The position numbers and the translations under genes were made by a program. From Pedobacter sp. PACM 27299 (GTDB lineage: Bacteria > Bacteroidota > Bacteroidia > Sphingobacteriales > Sphingobacteriaceae): a stretch of 64,000 nt of DNA. The stretch lies in NCBI RefSeq assembly GCF_001412655.1, contig NZ_CP012996.1, positions 3,968,001 to 4,032,000 of the forward strand, written 5' to 3'. Below the pieces are notes generated by a model. The model was not told the origin of the DNA, made no database searches, and was given only the letters and a program-made list of their open reading frames with translations. Below are positions 51,414-60,935 of this stretch, in pieces; position 1 is the stretch's first letter; each line of letters opens with the position of its first letter.

Positions 51414-51529
51414 GGAGCCGGGCCTACTTATGGTTTTGTCCAGGTGCTTCCCTCGGGTAGTATTTTCTGTTTGCAGAAGAACCGTCCTAAGCGGTCCGTT
51501 GTGCGGATAACCATCGGTAGCCCGGCTCC
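51414..51529 (+). ncRNA. Candidate structured non-coding RNA
   Basis: GGAGCCGGGC (51414-51423) pairs perfectly with GCCCGGCTCC (51520-51529). Inside, TAC/GTA, ATGG/CCAT (51430-51433/51511-51514) and TCC/GGA extend the stem. Two hairpins sit within: TTCTG-TTTG-CAGAA (51465-51478) and ACCG-TCCTAAG-CGGT (51481-51495). G+C is locally much higher than the surroundings, and no protein is encoded. I do not recognise a known RNA family. The promoter and palindrome upstream support transcription on this strand. Confidence 0.5.
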
Positions 51530-51654
51530 TTCAGGAGTCTAAAAACCCATTGGCTTGAGGTTTGGAATTAACCAAACTTATTTCAATGGAAACTATAAAA
51601 TATCAACGTTTAAAAAGGAACAGTTACAATATCATTGATGTTGTATGGTCTAGA

Positions 51655-51690
51655 TTTGATCAAGTTTTTTTATTCAAAAACTTGATCAAA
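51655..51690 (+). repeat. 15-bp perfect inverted repeat
   Basis: The 15 bases at 51655-51669 (TTTGATCAAGTTTTT) are the exact reverse complement of 51676-51690, with a 6-base loop. It lies 125 bp before susC. It could terminate the upstream RNA or act as an operator for the SusC genes; the stem is A+T-rich. Confidence 0.5.
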
Positions 51691-51814
51691 GGTATAAGCC
51701 AATTAGCCATCCTCTTCCCACTTAAACCCAAAGCCCCTATTTGATCATCATACAGTACCGAATGCTTATTTCCTAAGAGATAAAACCTAACCATTTATCA
51801 TTCCTAAAAACTGT

Positions 51815-54800
51815 ATGAAAAAAACGATATACTTACTCGTAATGGCTTTGCTATGCCTAAATATTAAAGGAATTGCCCAGCAATTGACTGAACTGAAAGG
51901 ACAAGTCACGAGTACATCAGGCAAACCATTAGCTGGTGCAACTATAAAAATCAAATCATTAACTACAATAGCAACAACGGATCAAAATGGGAATTTTACC
52001 CTAAAAACAAGTGCGGACAAAGGTAAGTTGACCATAAGCTTCCTTGGCTATCAAGACAAAGAGATCGCGTTTGAAACTAAAAAGTCAAAATACTTAAGCA
52101 TAAACCTCCAAGAGTCTGAAAATGCTTTAGCCGAGGTTTCTATTGTTAGCACAGGGTATCAAAAAATCCCCAAAGAACGGGCAACAGGTAGTTTTAGTCA
52201 ACCCAATAAAGAAGCATTTGAGAGCAGAATTAGCTCAGATGTTATTTCACGTTTGAAAGGGATTACAAGTGGATTGAATTTTAATTCCGGAGATACTGGT
52301 CCCAATCAAGGTAAGCCAGACCTAAGCATTCGGGGTAGAAGTACAATTTACTCAAATGACCAACCGCTAATTGTGGTTGACAATTTTCCATATAATGGAA
52401 ACATAAATGACCTAAACCCACAAGATGTTGAATCAGTCAATATTCTAAAAGATGCCGCAGCCGCATCAATATGGGGCGTCAAAGCAGGAAATGGGGTGAT
52501 TGTAATTACCACAAAAAAAGGCAAAAAGGATCAGGCCACCCAAATAGCTGCAGGGGCAAATGTTACCATTGGTGAAAAATCAAACTTATATTACGATCCC
52601 AACTTTTTATCCTCTGAAGAATACATAAACGTCCAACAATTTCTATTTAGAAATGGAAAGTATGATGCAGATCTTGTTGATCAAAGAAATTACCCTTCTA
52701 TCCCAGCAGCTGTAGAAATTATGGCCGCTAGAAGGAACGGCACAATTTCCAAGCAGGATTCAATTAATGAAATAGGAAAGTTAAAAAATATTGATATACG
52801 TGATGGCCTGTACAAATACTATTACGTAAGCCCAATTAATCAACAATATTCAATAAACATCACTTCAGGTGCAAAGAATAATCAGTACTATTTTTCATCC
52901 GGATATGATAAGATTCAGACCGAGTTAAAAAGTATTTATAGCGATCGTATTACCATAAATTTTAATAATACTTATACCCCAATTGCTAAGCTCGAAATAT
53001 CGACCCAATTCAATTACGTATCAGGAAGAACTCATACTTCAAACCCATTAAGTTTAGCTAATGCAACGGGAATTTCAAATTTATATTTTCCTTATACCTC
53101 CTTTGCAGATGAGAATGGAACCCCATTAGCATTAAACCGTGGATTTAATAACCTCTTCATCAAACAAGCTACAGAAAATAATTTCCTGGACTGGAGTTAT
53201 GTCCCCTTACAAGATTTAAAAGAAGTTCAAAATGTTACCAGAACCAATGAAGCAAGGATTTTTACAGGAATAAAATATCAATTGTTAAAGGGCATAAGTT
53301 TAGAAGCGAAATATCAATATCAACAGTACAAAACCACACAATCAGATTTAAAAGGACTAAAATCATATAGTACTCGCGATCTGATCAATAAATATTCTAT
53401 TCTTACAAATGGCAAAGTCACGAACTATAACATACCCGTTGGTGACATCCTGTCTTTGATTAATGGCCAAACAATAAGTAATAATTTAAGAGGGCAAATC
53501 AATTACAGTAAACCAGGAAAACATAGTATTTATGCAATAGCTGGGGCAGAAATAATAGAATACCGCAACAGCAACAATTCTAATCAGCTTTATGGTTTCA
53601 ATTCGGAAACTGATAATTTTACGGCGGTAAATAACATTAATGGATTTAACCTAAATCCAATTGGCTTTGGATTTATTGCTAGTGGAGATGGGATAAGAAA
53701 TGGAATCGACCGGTTTAAATCTTTTTTTACAAGTGCATCCTATACCTATAATAGTAAATATACCATTTCAGCCAGCGCAAGACTAGACGGCTCTAACTAT
53801 TTTGGGGTATCCTCTACCCAAAAATCTGTCCCACTATGGTCTGCTGGATTAAAATGGAATATAACAGAAGAATCCTTCTTTCCATCTAATCTGCTGTCTT
53901 CTCTACAATTCAGGGCAACTTATGGATACAATGGTAATTTAAACAAATCTGTAACTGGAATTACAACCTTTAGGTATAGTACCAATGCTGCCCACACCAA
54001 TTTACCTTATGCTACGATTTCCAATTTAGGCAATCCAGAATTACGATGGGAAAAGAATGCAATATTAAACCTAGGTATTGATTTCAATATTACTGGCAAT
54101 TGGCTATCTGGGAGCATCGAATACTTCTTTAAAAATGGAACAGATTTAATTGGTGATCAGCTTTTGGCGCCAAGTGTTGGATATCTTGCTCCGTCAACCT
54201 CGACAAATGTATTAAGGGGGAATTTTGCCCATATGGAAGGACGTGGGTTTGACTTACAGCTAAATTCAAAAAATCTTAAAGGAAGTTTAACATGGACAAC
54301 AGTGTTAAACTTTAGCAAAGCAACAGATAAAGTTACGCGTTATGACCAAAAAACGGTTACCTCATTTGGTAACTTCCCTACAAGTAATGGCGGTATCCTT
54401 CCCTATGTTGGTAAACCCGTTTATAGCCTGTACTCCTATAAATGGGCGGGTTTAGATCCAAATACCGGAGACCCACAAGGTTTTGTCAATAATGAAGTAA
54501 GCAAAAACTATAGGGATTTACTTAATCCTGGAAGCATAAATGACATTGTGTATGAAGGACCATCCAGACCTGTTTACTTTGGTGGCGTTAGTAATCTTTT
54601 CAATTATAAACGCTTTTCCTTTTTGTTGAACATCAGTTTTAAATCAGGTTATTTCTTCAGAAGATCTTCCATCAATTACGATGAGCTTTTATCAGGGGGT
54701 CCCGGCCATAAGGACTATACCTCAAGATGGCAAAAACCAGGAGACGAAAGAACCACCTCAATCCCATCTATGATTTACCCTGTCTCATCCCAGAGAGGTT

Positions 54801-55054
54801 TTTTTTATAGCTATTCAGAAGCGACTATTGAAAAAGGGGATCACATTAGGTTGCAAGATATAAGCTTAAGTTATGAGCTCATCAATCCCAATCGAACCTT
54901 TAAGTCCCCTATCAGAAAACTCCAAATTTCCATTTATGCCAATAATTTAGGAATCCTTTGGAGAGCCAATAAAAAAGGATTAGATCCAGATTTCGCTTAT
55001 GGCGGCATTCCTTACACACGAACGATTGCTTTAGGTTTAAAAACTGACTTATAA
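51815..55054 (+). CDS. SusC/RagA-family TonB-linked outer-membrane protein
   Basis: A 1079-residue receptor with a signal peptide (1-21), a carboxypeptidase-regulatory-like domain (about 25-105), a plug domain with LSIRGRSTIYSNDQPLIVVD and ILKDAAAASIWGVKAGNGVI, and the SusC-type barrel ending LGLKTDL. With the SusD gene 7 bp downstream it forms a TonB-dependent nutrient importer. Linked sugar enzymes are absent, so the substrate could be a glycan or peptide. No clear promoter consensus was seen upstream. Confidence 0.93.
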   Translation: MKKTIYLLVMALLCLNIKGIAQQLTELKGQVTSTSGKPLAGATIKIKSLTTIATTDQNGNFTLKTSADKGKLTISFLGYQDKEIAFETKKSKYLSINLQESENALAEVSIVSTGYQKIPKERATGSFSQPNKEAFESRISSDVISRLKGITSGLNFNSGDTGPNQGKPDLSIRGRSTIYSNDQPLIVVDNFPYNGNINDLNPQDVESVNILKDAAAASIWGVKAGNGVIVITTKKGKKDQATQIAAGANVTIGEKSNLYYDPNFLSSEEYINVQQFLFRNGKYDADLVDQRNYPSIPAAVEIMAARRNGTISKQDSINEIGKLKNIDIRDGLYKYYYVSPINQQYSINITSGAKNNQYYFSSGYDKIQTELKSIYSDRITINFNNTYTPIAKLEISTQFNYVSGRTHTSNPLSLANATGISNLYFPYTSFADENGTPLALNRGFNNLFIKQATENNFLDWSYVPLQDLKEVQNVTRTNEARIFTGIKYQLLKGISLEAKYQYQQYKTTQSDLKGLKSYSTRDLINKYSILTNGKVTNYNIPVGDILSLINGQTISNNLRGQINYSKPGKHSIYAIAGAEIIEYRNSNNSNQLYGFNSETDNFTAVNNINGFNLNPIGFGFIASGDGIRNGIDRFKSFFTSASYTYNSKYTISASARLDGSNYFGVSSTQKSVPLWSAGLKWNITEESFFPSNLLSSLQFRATYGYNGNLNKSVTGITTFRYSTNAAHTNLPYATISNLGNPELRWEKNAILNLGIDFNITGNWLSGSIEYFFKNGTDLIGDQLLAPSVGYLAPSTSTNVLRGNFAHMEGRGFDLQLNSKNLKGSLTWTTVLNFSKATDKVTRYDQKTVTSFGNFPTSNGGILPYVGKPVYSLYSYKWAGLDPNTGDPQGFVNNEVSKNYRDLLNPGSINDIVYEGPSRPVYFGGVSNLFNYKRFSFLLNISFKSGYFFRRSSINYDELLSGGPGHKDYTSRWQKPGDERTTSIPSMIYPVSSQRGFFYSYSEATIEKGDHIRLQDISLSYELINPNRTFKSPIRKLQISIYANNLGILWRANKKGLDPDFAYGGIPYTRTIALGLKTDL

Positions 55055-55061
55055 TATTATT

Positions 55062-56426
55062 ATGGAAAACATGAAATACATACTCATTACCTTAATTGGG
55101 CTCTTTTTCACATCCTGTAAAAAAGACTGGCTGGATGCTAAGCCTACTAATTCATTAGTGGTACCAACCATTATTGAAGATTTCCAGGCCTTACTGGATA
55201 ACTCGGCACTTATGAATCAAAATGAATCGGGTGCTTATTCGGAAACCAGTTCCGGAGACTTCCAGGTCTCTAACAATTCATTTTTAACTTTTTCTGTAGC
55301 ATACCGAAACTCATATATCTGGTCTGCAACTACTGATTTCTATGGAGGTGCAGATGTTAACTGGCAAAGCGCTTATCAACGCATATTGAATGCCAATTTA
55401 GCCCTTGAAGGCATAGCAACTATTGAACAAAGTTCTTTAAACAAAAGTAATTGGGATAATGTAAAAGGAAGTGCCCTATTTTACAGAGCCTATAACTTTT
55501 ATGTCCTTGCTCAACAGTATTGCAAGCCCTATTCGGACCGATCTGATACTGATTTGGGAATTCCACTAAGGTTAAACTCAAATATTAACGAACGCTCAAA
55601 AAGGGCTACTGTAAAGAGCACTTACGACAGAATCATTACTGATTTAATAGAAGCTATTACTCTTTTACCATCAACCATATCCTACAAAACCCGCCCTTCA
55701 AAGCCAGCATGCTATGCGATGCTGGCAAGAGTTTATTTGAGTATGGGTAACTATGCCGCTGCCTTAGTTAACGCCACTGCCTGTTTAGCGCTGTATAATA
55801 AGGTTATCGATTATAACACACTTAATTCGGCCAGCACATACCCTATTCCACAGCTGAATGATGAGATAATTTATCAAACAAGATTAGGTGGAGCGACTCT
55901 GTTTTCCAGCGCGAACCTAAATGTAACTCAAGAGTTATTATCACTTTACAATTCGAATGACCTAAGATTAAAGCTGTTTTTTGAAAAATCAGTGTCTAAT
56001 ACCTCATTTAAAGGATCCTACGATGGTAGCCGTTTTTTCTTTTCAGGTCTAGCGGTGGATGAAGTACTGCTCATTAGATCAGAATGTAATTCAAGAGCTG
56101 GTAATTTAAAGGATGCACTGGAAGACCTAAACACCTTAGTAAAAAAACGCTGGAATAAGGAATCCGCTTATGTTGAATTTAATACTACTGATAAAGAACT
56201 GGCAATTTCCAAAGTGCTTGAAGAAAGAAGGAAAGAACTATGTTTTAGAGGATTACGTTGGACTGACCTAAGGCGATTAAACCAGGAAAATAACCGGCAA
56301 ACAACCCTCACCAGAGTTTTAAACGGACAAACCTATCAGCTCTTGCCCAATGACCCGAAATATACATTCCCAATCGATTTGAATGAAATATTAATTAGTG
56401 GAATAGAACAAAATAACAGATTTTAA
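55062..56426 (+). CDS. SusD/RagB-family lipoprotein
   Basis: A 454-residue lipoprotein with lipobox cysteine C19 (LFFTSCKKD), and the SusD helical repeats: GSALFYRAYNFYVLAQQYC and RPSKPACYAMLARVYLSMGNYAA, with a C-terminal LEERRKELCFRGLRWTDLRR typical of the family. It sits on the cell surface as the lid of the SusC channel. It is co-transcribed with susC (7-bp gap) and the thioredoxin gene (11-bp gap). Confidence 0.93.
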   Translation: MENMKYILITLIGLFFTSCKKDWLDAKPTNSLVVPTIIEDFQALLDNSALMNQNESGAYSETSSGDFQVSNNSFLTFSVAYRNSYIWSATTDFYGGADVNWQSAYQRILNANLALEGIATIEQSSLNKSNWDNVKGSALFYRAYNFYVLAQQYCKPYSDRSDTDLGIPLRLNSNINERSKRATVKSTYDRIITDLIEAITLLPSTISYKTRPSKPACYAMLARVYLSMGNYAAALVNATACLALYNKVIDYNTLNSASTYPIPQLNDEIIYQTRLGGATLFSSANLNVTQELLSLYNSNDLRLKLFFEKSVSNTSFKGSYDGSRFFFSGLAVDEVLLIRSECNSRAGNLKDALEDLNTLVKKRWNKESAYVEFNTTDKELAISKVLEERRKELCFRGLRWTDLRRLNQENNRQTTLTRVLNGQTYQLLPNDPKYTFPIDLNEILISGIEQNNRF

Positions 56427-56437
56427 AAAAAACAAAA

Positions 56438-57994
56438 ATGAAAACACAAACAATAATATATTATGTGATTTTTACAGCAATTTCATTATTCAATCTGTCA
56501 AAATCTTACAGTAAAACTGAAAAAAAGACAATTGAGGATCGGTTAATCCTAACGGGTAAATTTACAAATGTAGATCAAAATGGAACAGTCAAATTGTATT
56601 TATGGACAGATATCGTGGCCTCTAGTAATAAGTACCGAGAGCCATATAGGGTGTTTAGCACTAAACTAAAAAATGGAAGATTTGCATTCCAGATAGATTC
56701 GGTAAAAACAAACGACTACATAATATTGAGCAAAGATGAACTAAATGGCCAACCTATACCAATAATAGATATGTATAGAATAGAGCAGGGTGATCAGATT
56801 CATGTCGACATTCATCACAATGGCACATTGAAGTTATCTAGTGTGACAGATTTAGGAAAACCTACTTATGAATACCAGGTCCAATTCTCAGGTAGAGGTT
56901 CAAATAAATACCAATGCCGGTATAGCCTAGATTCATTGAAACAGGTATATACAGAAAATTTTTACAGATTGCCAGGAAATGAGAAAGCCAGAAATGCAGC
57001 AACAATACTAGAAATCTCACAAAATGAGATAAATATTGAAGATTACATTACCACTAAACAATTAGATTTTCTGGAAACTTACCGTCATAAAATTCCGTCG
57101 CATATTTTTGATTTAGTCAAGATTGACCTCATTTCAACCAATATGAAACATGAATTAAAATTTATCTCCACATCAATAAATGAATTCTACACTAAAACTG
57201 ATAGAGATCTAGTTAGAGAACATTTCAACAACAGCAAATTAAATAGGCTATTTAATGGCATTTCTAAAGAAACAGGTATTAATTCTATAGCTTTTACAAA
57301 TACAACATTAGAAAAACTAAGAAAAGAAAGCATATTTCTTTATAAAGACAAGCCTGTCCATGAATTAATCTATGCAAAATATAAAGGGCAGCTTAGAGAC
57401 AAATTAATCACCGCTTACTTAATAAAAAACTATTCTTCTTTGTCAAATATCGAAGCAAAGAAAATATTGGCCGAAGCAAATGAAATTATCGAAACACCTG
57501 CTTACCTGAAAATGCTAGACGCATTAACAATTCTAAATATAGGCTCATTATTATACCCATTCGAATTACCAGACAAAGAGAACAAAATCGCAAAACTTAG
57601 TGACTTCAGGGGAAAGGTATTATTTATTGATTTTTATTATACAGGTTGTAGCAATTGCATCAGCTATAATAAAAATACCGTATCGGTTGCAAAAGAATAC
57701 TTTAAAAACACTACAGATGTTTCCTTTGTGACTATCTCTATAGATGGCAATAGACAACAATGGTTAAAGAGTCTTGAAAGCAAACTATATACATCAGAAA
57801 GTGCAATCAATCTGTACACCAGTGGCCTTGGTGGAAACCATCCCTTAATAAAGCAATTAAAAATCACAGCATACCCTCATTCTATTCTAATCGATAGAGA
57901 AGGAAAAATTTACAATAATAATTTCAAAGATTTGGGTAAAAATGATCCTAATGATTTAATATCAATTATAAAAAAAGCCTTGAATTCAAATTAA
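56438..57994 (+). CDS. TlpA-like thiol-disulfide protein with large N-terminal domain
   Basis: A 518-residue protein with a signal-like N-terminus (to about residue 25), a 350-residue N-terminal domain rich in helices and a C-terminal thioredoxin fold (about 375-518) with the redox pair C404-S-N-C407 (YTGCSNCISYN). Members of this group in SusCD operons are thought to fold or reduce periplasmic proteins. It is third in the operon after SusD. Confidence 0.85.
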   Translation: MKTQTIIYYVIFTAISLFNLSKSYSKTEKKTIEDRLILTGKFTNVDQNGTVKLYLWTDIVASSNKYREPYRVFSTKLKNGRFAFQIDSVKTNDYIILSKDELNGQPIPIIDMYRIEQGDQIHVDIHHNGTLKLSSVTDLGKPTYEYQVQFSGRGSNKYQCRYSLDSLKQVYTENFYRLPGNEKARNAATILEISQNEINIEDYITTKQLDFLETYRHKIPSHIFDLVKIDLISTNMKHELKFISTSINEFYTKTDRDLVREHFNNSKLNRLFNGISKETGINSIAFTNTTLEKLRKESIFLYKDKPVHELIYAKYKGQLRDKLITAYLIKNYSSLSNIEAKKILAEANEIIETPAYLKMLDALTILNIGSLLYPFELPDKENKIAKLSDFRGKVLFIDFYYTGCSNCISYNKNTVSVAKEYFKNTTDVSFVTISIDGNRQQWLKSLESKLYTSESAINLYTSGLGGNHPLIKQLKITAYPHSILIDREGKIYNNNFKDLGKNDPNDLISIIKKALNSN

Positions 57995-58052
57995 TTCATT
58001 CTATTCTTAAATATAGGGGGATTTTCCCCCTATATTATTTAACATTATGGTC

Positions 58053-58385
58053 CTAATTTGGGCTGATAAATTCTCCAGGTAAGGAATTACCAACTAATGT
58101 AGCACTAGGAATTGTGCTTAATTGTTGGCCAGTCGCCGGTGGGGTTATTGAACCGGTATCCCACTGTTCAGAACAAATTGTTAAAGATTGCTCACAAAAA
58201 TCTGTGCTAGGATAATAGACATAGTTTGCTTTATTTAATGGAGTACTAGATCCACTTTTATTGTAGAATCGGTGTATGGTATTGTCTGATTTTTTAGTGT
58301 AATTAAATGCACTAAATCCCACCGCCAAACCAACTACCAGAAGGCTCAAAGCGATTTTTTTGATGTTTGAAGTTATCGTATTCAT
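58053..58385 (-). CDS. DUF6520-like secreted small protein
   Basis: A 110-residue protein with a membrane-type signal (about 8-27, KIALSLLVVGLAVGFSAF) and a short tail with two cysteines (C64 in TDFCEQ, C71 in TICSEQ). It resembles DUF6520, small secreted proteins of Bacteroidota found beside MauE-like proteins and thioredoxins. The two cysteines may form a disulfide. It follows the MauE-like gene by 19 bp in the same direction. Confidence 0.72.
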   Translation of the reverse strand: MNTITSNIKKIALSLLVVGLAVGFSAFNYTKKSDNTIHRFYNKSGSSTPLNKANYVYYPSTDFCEQSLTICSEQWDTGSITPPATGQQLSTIPSATLVGNSLPGEFISPN

Positions 58386-58404
58386 AACGTGTTTTTTTAA
58401 ATTT

Positions 58405-58881
58405 TTAAGAATGTTGTTTTTTCATTAGCCATAGTGCACACAGGGCAAGAGCAATAAATCCCATATTAAACCACAAATGTGCTGTCCAGCTTAAATTTTG
58501 AATGATCAGATTGCAATGACAAGGCAACTTTTCTTCCCAGAGTAACATACTCAGAATGTAAGCCGTAAAAACAACCATTAGACTGACAAAACCATATAAT
58601 CCCCATTTATAAGTTTTAGGGATGATCAGTAGCAATGAAACTACTATTTCTGATATGGGCACCATCCAGGAGATCAAGGTGGCATAAGTACCAATAAGCT
58701 TAACTTTAGCTAAGCCACTTTTGAAGCTTTCATGGTCTTCAATTTTGCTAAACGCAGAAATTAGAAACAGGAATAAACAAACAAGAATTATTAAAAAAGC
58801 AATTCTTTCTTTGCTACGCGCTGTAAGCCAAAAACTACACTTGCTAGCGGTTGTAATATCCATTGTAATAGGTTTGATCAT
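58405..58881 (-). CDS. MauE/DoxX-like membrane redox protein
   Basis: A 158-residue membrane protein with four helices and a cysteine pair near LPCHCNLIIQN. It belongs to the MauE/DoxX-like family, whose members help form disulfides in secreted proteins. Either M1 or M7 could start. It is 19 bp upstream of the DUF6520-like gene, so a pair of secreted cysteine protein and membrane redox partner is likely, working with the TlpA-like protein across the gap. Confidence 0.78.
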   Translation of the reverse strand: MIKPITMDITTASKCSFWLTARSKERIAFLIILVCLFLFLISAFSKIEDHESFKSGLAKVKLIGTYATLISWMVPISEIVVSLLLIIPKTYKWGLYGFVSLMVVFTAYILSMLLWEEKLPCHCNLIIQNLSWTAHLWFNMGFIALALCALWLMKKQHS

Positions 58882-59226
58882 TCAAAATATTATTAATTGT
58901 GGAATCCTCCACAGTAGACCTTTGGTCCACAAAACTTTAAGACTCTTTGTCACCGCTCTCCTTTCTTTTTATAAAACATAAATTCTACAACCCTAAGTTG
59001 TGAACTATCCGTAAAAATAAATGCGGTGAATACCACTAAAAAAAAGGGTTTATAACTAAAAAAAATCCGGCCAAAACCGGATTTCATCAAAAATTAAAAT
59101 CAGGAGAGATAACGGGACAAATGGCAAGGTGAGATAATATTGGTTCCTGAGTTCGAATAAAATTTCATTATCGAAAACGATTTCTATTCACAGTTGTTCA
59201 TGTAGCCGAAAATAGTTATTCGAAGC
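58882..59226. other. Intergenic stretch with hairpins
   Basis: No gene is visible. TGTGGA-ATCC-TCCACA (58898-58913) and GACC-TTT-GGTC (58917-58927) are two adjacent short hairpins in front of the MauE-like gene, and the strong hairpin at 59063-59084 is listed separately. Confidence 0.5.
59063..59084 (-). terminator. Orphan intrinsic terminator on the minus strand
   Basis: AAATCCGG and CCGGATTT form an 8-bp stem with a 6-base loop; on the minus strand it continues into a T run. No minus-strand gene ends here, so it may end an unannotated antisense or small RNA from about 59100-59220. Confidence 0.4.
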
Positions 59227-59640
59227 ATGAAATTAAATGAATTAAGAAAAGGAAATATCGTTTATACCACAAGTACTACTGCAACCTATGGCCGTAACCC
59301 AGTTTTAGTTGTTGATATTGATGCTGATCATGTCTCCTATGTCAGTGAAAAGCATCAGTACTTCTGTGAACTTAAACCTTTTCGCATTATACCTAAGGAA
59401 ATTACCCCGATCCCTTTATCAAGCAGCTGGCTGGAAGGTTTTGGATTTACAGATTCAAAGATCACTTTACCATCGGAATACGAGCTGGAGATTTGTCTAG
59501 AATCAAATACCTATAATATTCATCCGTTTAATAGCGAAAATGAATTGATCGAGTCAGGATTAAATATCAGTAACGTCCACGAGCTGCAAAATCTTTACCA
59601 CGCTATCACAGGTGATGAATTAAATTTATTAGATTTATAA
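59227..59640 (+). CDS. Hypothetical protein, paralogue of 60135-60545
   Basis: A 137-residue soluble protein starting KLNELRKGNIVY, with IPLSSSWLEGFGF in the middle and NVHELQNLYHAITGDEL at the end. It is clearly related to the protein at 60135-60545 by the same three blocks. Such NELRIGNLVY proteins are common in Bacteroidota and their phages, but have no known role. It is first of three genes in one direction. Confidence 0.7.
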   Translation: MKLNELRKGNIVYTTSTTATYGRNPVLVVDIDADHVSYVSEKHQYFCELKPFRIIPKEITPIPLSSSWLEGFGFTDSKITLPSEYELEICLESNTYNIHPFNSENELIESGLNISNVHELQNLYHAITGDELNLLDL

Positions 59641-59716
59641 AAATAAAATCATTAAAGTAATTTACATTTTTACTTTCAAAATCATCCTTACCATTCCCAC
59701 GAAAAATTTTAAAATC

Positions 59717-60124
59717 ATGAAAGGAAGATCCATTTTTACACCTGAAGAGGCGATATTAATAAAGAACACAATTAATGCCTGCAGAGAGGATGGACGCTAC
59801 TCCAACAAGGATAAAAGGGACACGCTTCGAAAAGTATATAAATTTTACATCTCGGATTTCGACAGATCAAGGGATGGCTTCACTTCTGTCGACTTTGATC
59901 ACCAAGTTTCAATTGGCAATATCAAAATTGAAGAAGATCCTAAAGTGACCTTATTATATGAATTTGTGAATTTTGATTACGAATCTGATGAGGCACAAAC
60001 TAGGTTTGATGAACTAACGAAAAGAGTGGAAAAACACGCCTTTATCAGTGAAGATCATAAACAATTTGTTTTTATGTTATTGAAAGAGGTTAAAAAGCGA
60101 TTACGCACTATGATGATCAACTAA
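59717..60124 (+). CDS. Hypothetical protein
   Basis: A 135-residue soluble protein with a helical start (FTPEEAILIKNTINACRED) and acidic middle (DYESDEAQTRFDELTKRVE). I do not recognise a family. It lies between the two paralogues; 10 bp separate it from the second, so these three form an operon. Confidence 0.65.
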   Translation: MKGRSIFTPEEAILIKNTINACREDGRYSNKDKRDTLRKVYKFYISDFDRSRDGFTSVDFDHQVSIGNIKIEEDPKVTLLYEFVNFDYESDEAQTRFDELTKRVEKHAFISEDHKQFVFMLLKEVKKRLRTMMIN

Positions 60125-60134
60125 GAATACGGAA

Positions 60135-60545
60135 ATGAAAGCAAATGAGCTAAGAATTGGAAATCTGGTTTATTCACAAACAGAGGTTGAAAATGGGCAT
60201 CATCTTCCTGTGATCGTTATTGGTATAGATACAAAGCATATCACCTATTTAAGTCAAAACCACCGCATTCACTCTGAAATTAGGCCATTCCAAGTTATGC
60301 CAATCCAGCTTTACCCCATCCCATTGACAAAAATCTGGCTTGATAAGTTTGGCTTTAAAGATTCACTTATTCTTTTACCTGAAAATGGAGAATTAGAAAT
60401 CAGGCTTTTTAGCAATTCATTTCATATATGGACCACTAAGGAACAAGTCGATGTCCCTATATATAGAAATCATATAAACAATATTCACCAACTACAGAAT
60501 CTATATTATTCCTTAACAGGAGTAGAATTACCCCTTCTAGGATAA
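60135..60545 (+). CDS. Hypothetical protein, paralogue of 59227-59640
   Basis: A 136-residue protein sharing ANELRIGNLVY, PIPLTKIWLDKFGF and HQLQNLYYSLTGVELPLL with the protein at 59227. Divergence is substantial, so the duplication is not recent. It is the last gene before a 390-bp gap. Confidence 0.7.
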   Translation: MKANELRIGNLVYSQTEVENGHHLPVIVIGIDTKHITYLSQNHRIHSEIRPFQVMPIQLYPIPLTKIWLDKFGFKDSLILLPENGELEIRLFSNSFHIWTTKEQVDVPIYRNHINNIHQLQNLYYSLTGVELPLLG

Positions 60546-60935
60546 TTTTTGAATATATAAATACACCCTCTGTTTATTATTCCAGATAGCTCAATAATAA
60601 TGGAATCAATTCTTAAAACCTTACTGTTCAATAAAGCAAACGCTAAGAAAATTAAAGATGACAAGTTAGTAAACAGAAAAGTTTACCAAAAGGTATCTCT
60701 CTAGGTTGAATATTAGTTAACATCTGTTGGACAGGAATTAATCCCCTTTATAATTAGCTAAAGCAATGGGGAAATAAACAAATAGAAAAGGAATATGGAA
60801 AAATAAAGTTAGAATTTTAAAACTCCAACATTAGCCGCTTCATTCGGATTGTCCGAAGGCAGAAGAAGGATATTAATTTCAAGAGCAATTTATAAAACAA
60901 AGACATTATTCCAATTCCTAATTTAAAAATCACAA
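60546..60935. other. Gene-free region
   Basis: No credible gene; a 34-codon frame at 60600-60704 is too short to support. No structured element was detected. Confidence 0.5.

Larger units (their letters stand above)
51181..51814. other. Gene-free region with regulatory palindrome and structured element
   Basis: 634 bp between the XRE gene and susC, with no convincing gene. It holds an operator-like palindrome, a promoter box, a 116-nt structured element and a 15-bp hairpin, each listed separately. A weak 60-codon frame with a TTG start (51562-51744) was not accepted. Confidence 0.55.

Noticed and set aside
51414..51529. Structured element as a group II intron, SRP RNA or known riboswitch
   Set aside because: No matching conserved core of those families was recognised, and no reverse transcriptase is nearby.
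51562..51744. 60-codon frame with TTG start between the structured element and susC
   Set aside because: Weak start, no family, and it runs through the perfect 15-bp inverted repeat, so it is more likely chance.
60600..60704. 34-codon frame
   Set aside because: Too short and without context to be called a gene.
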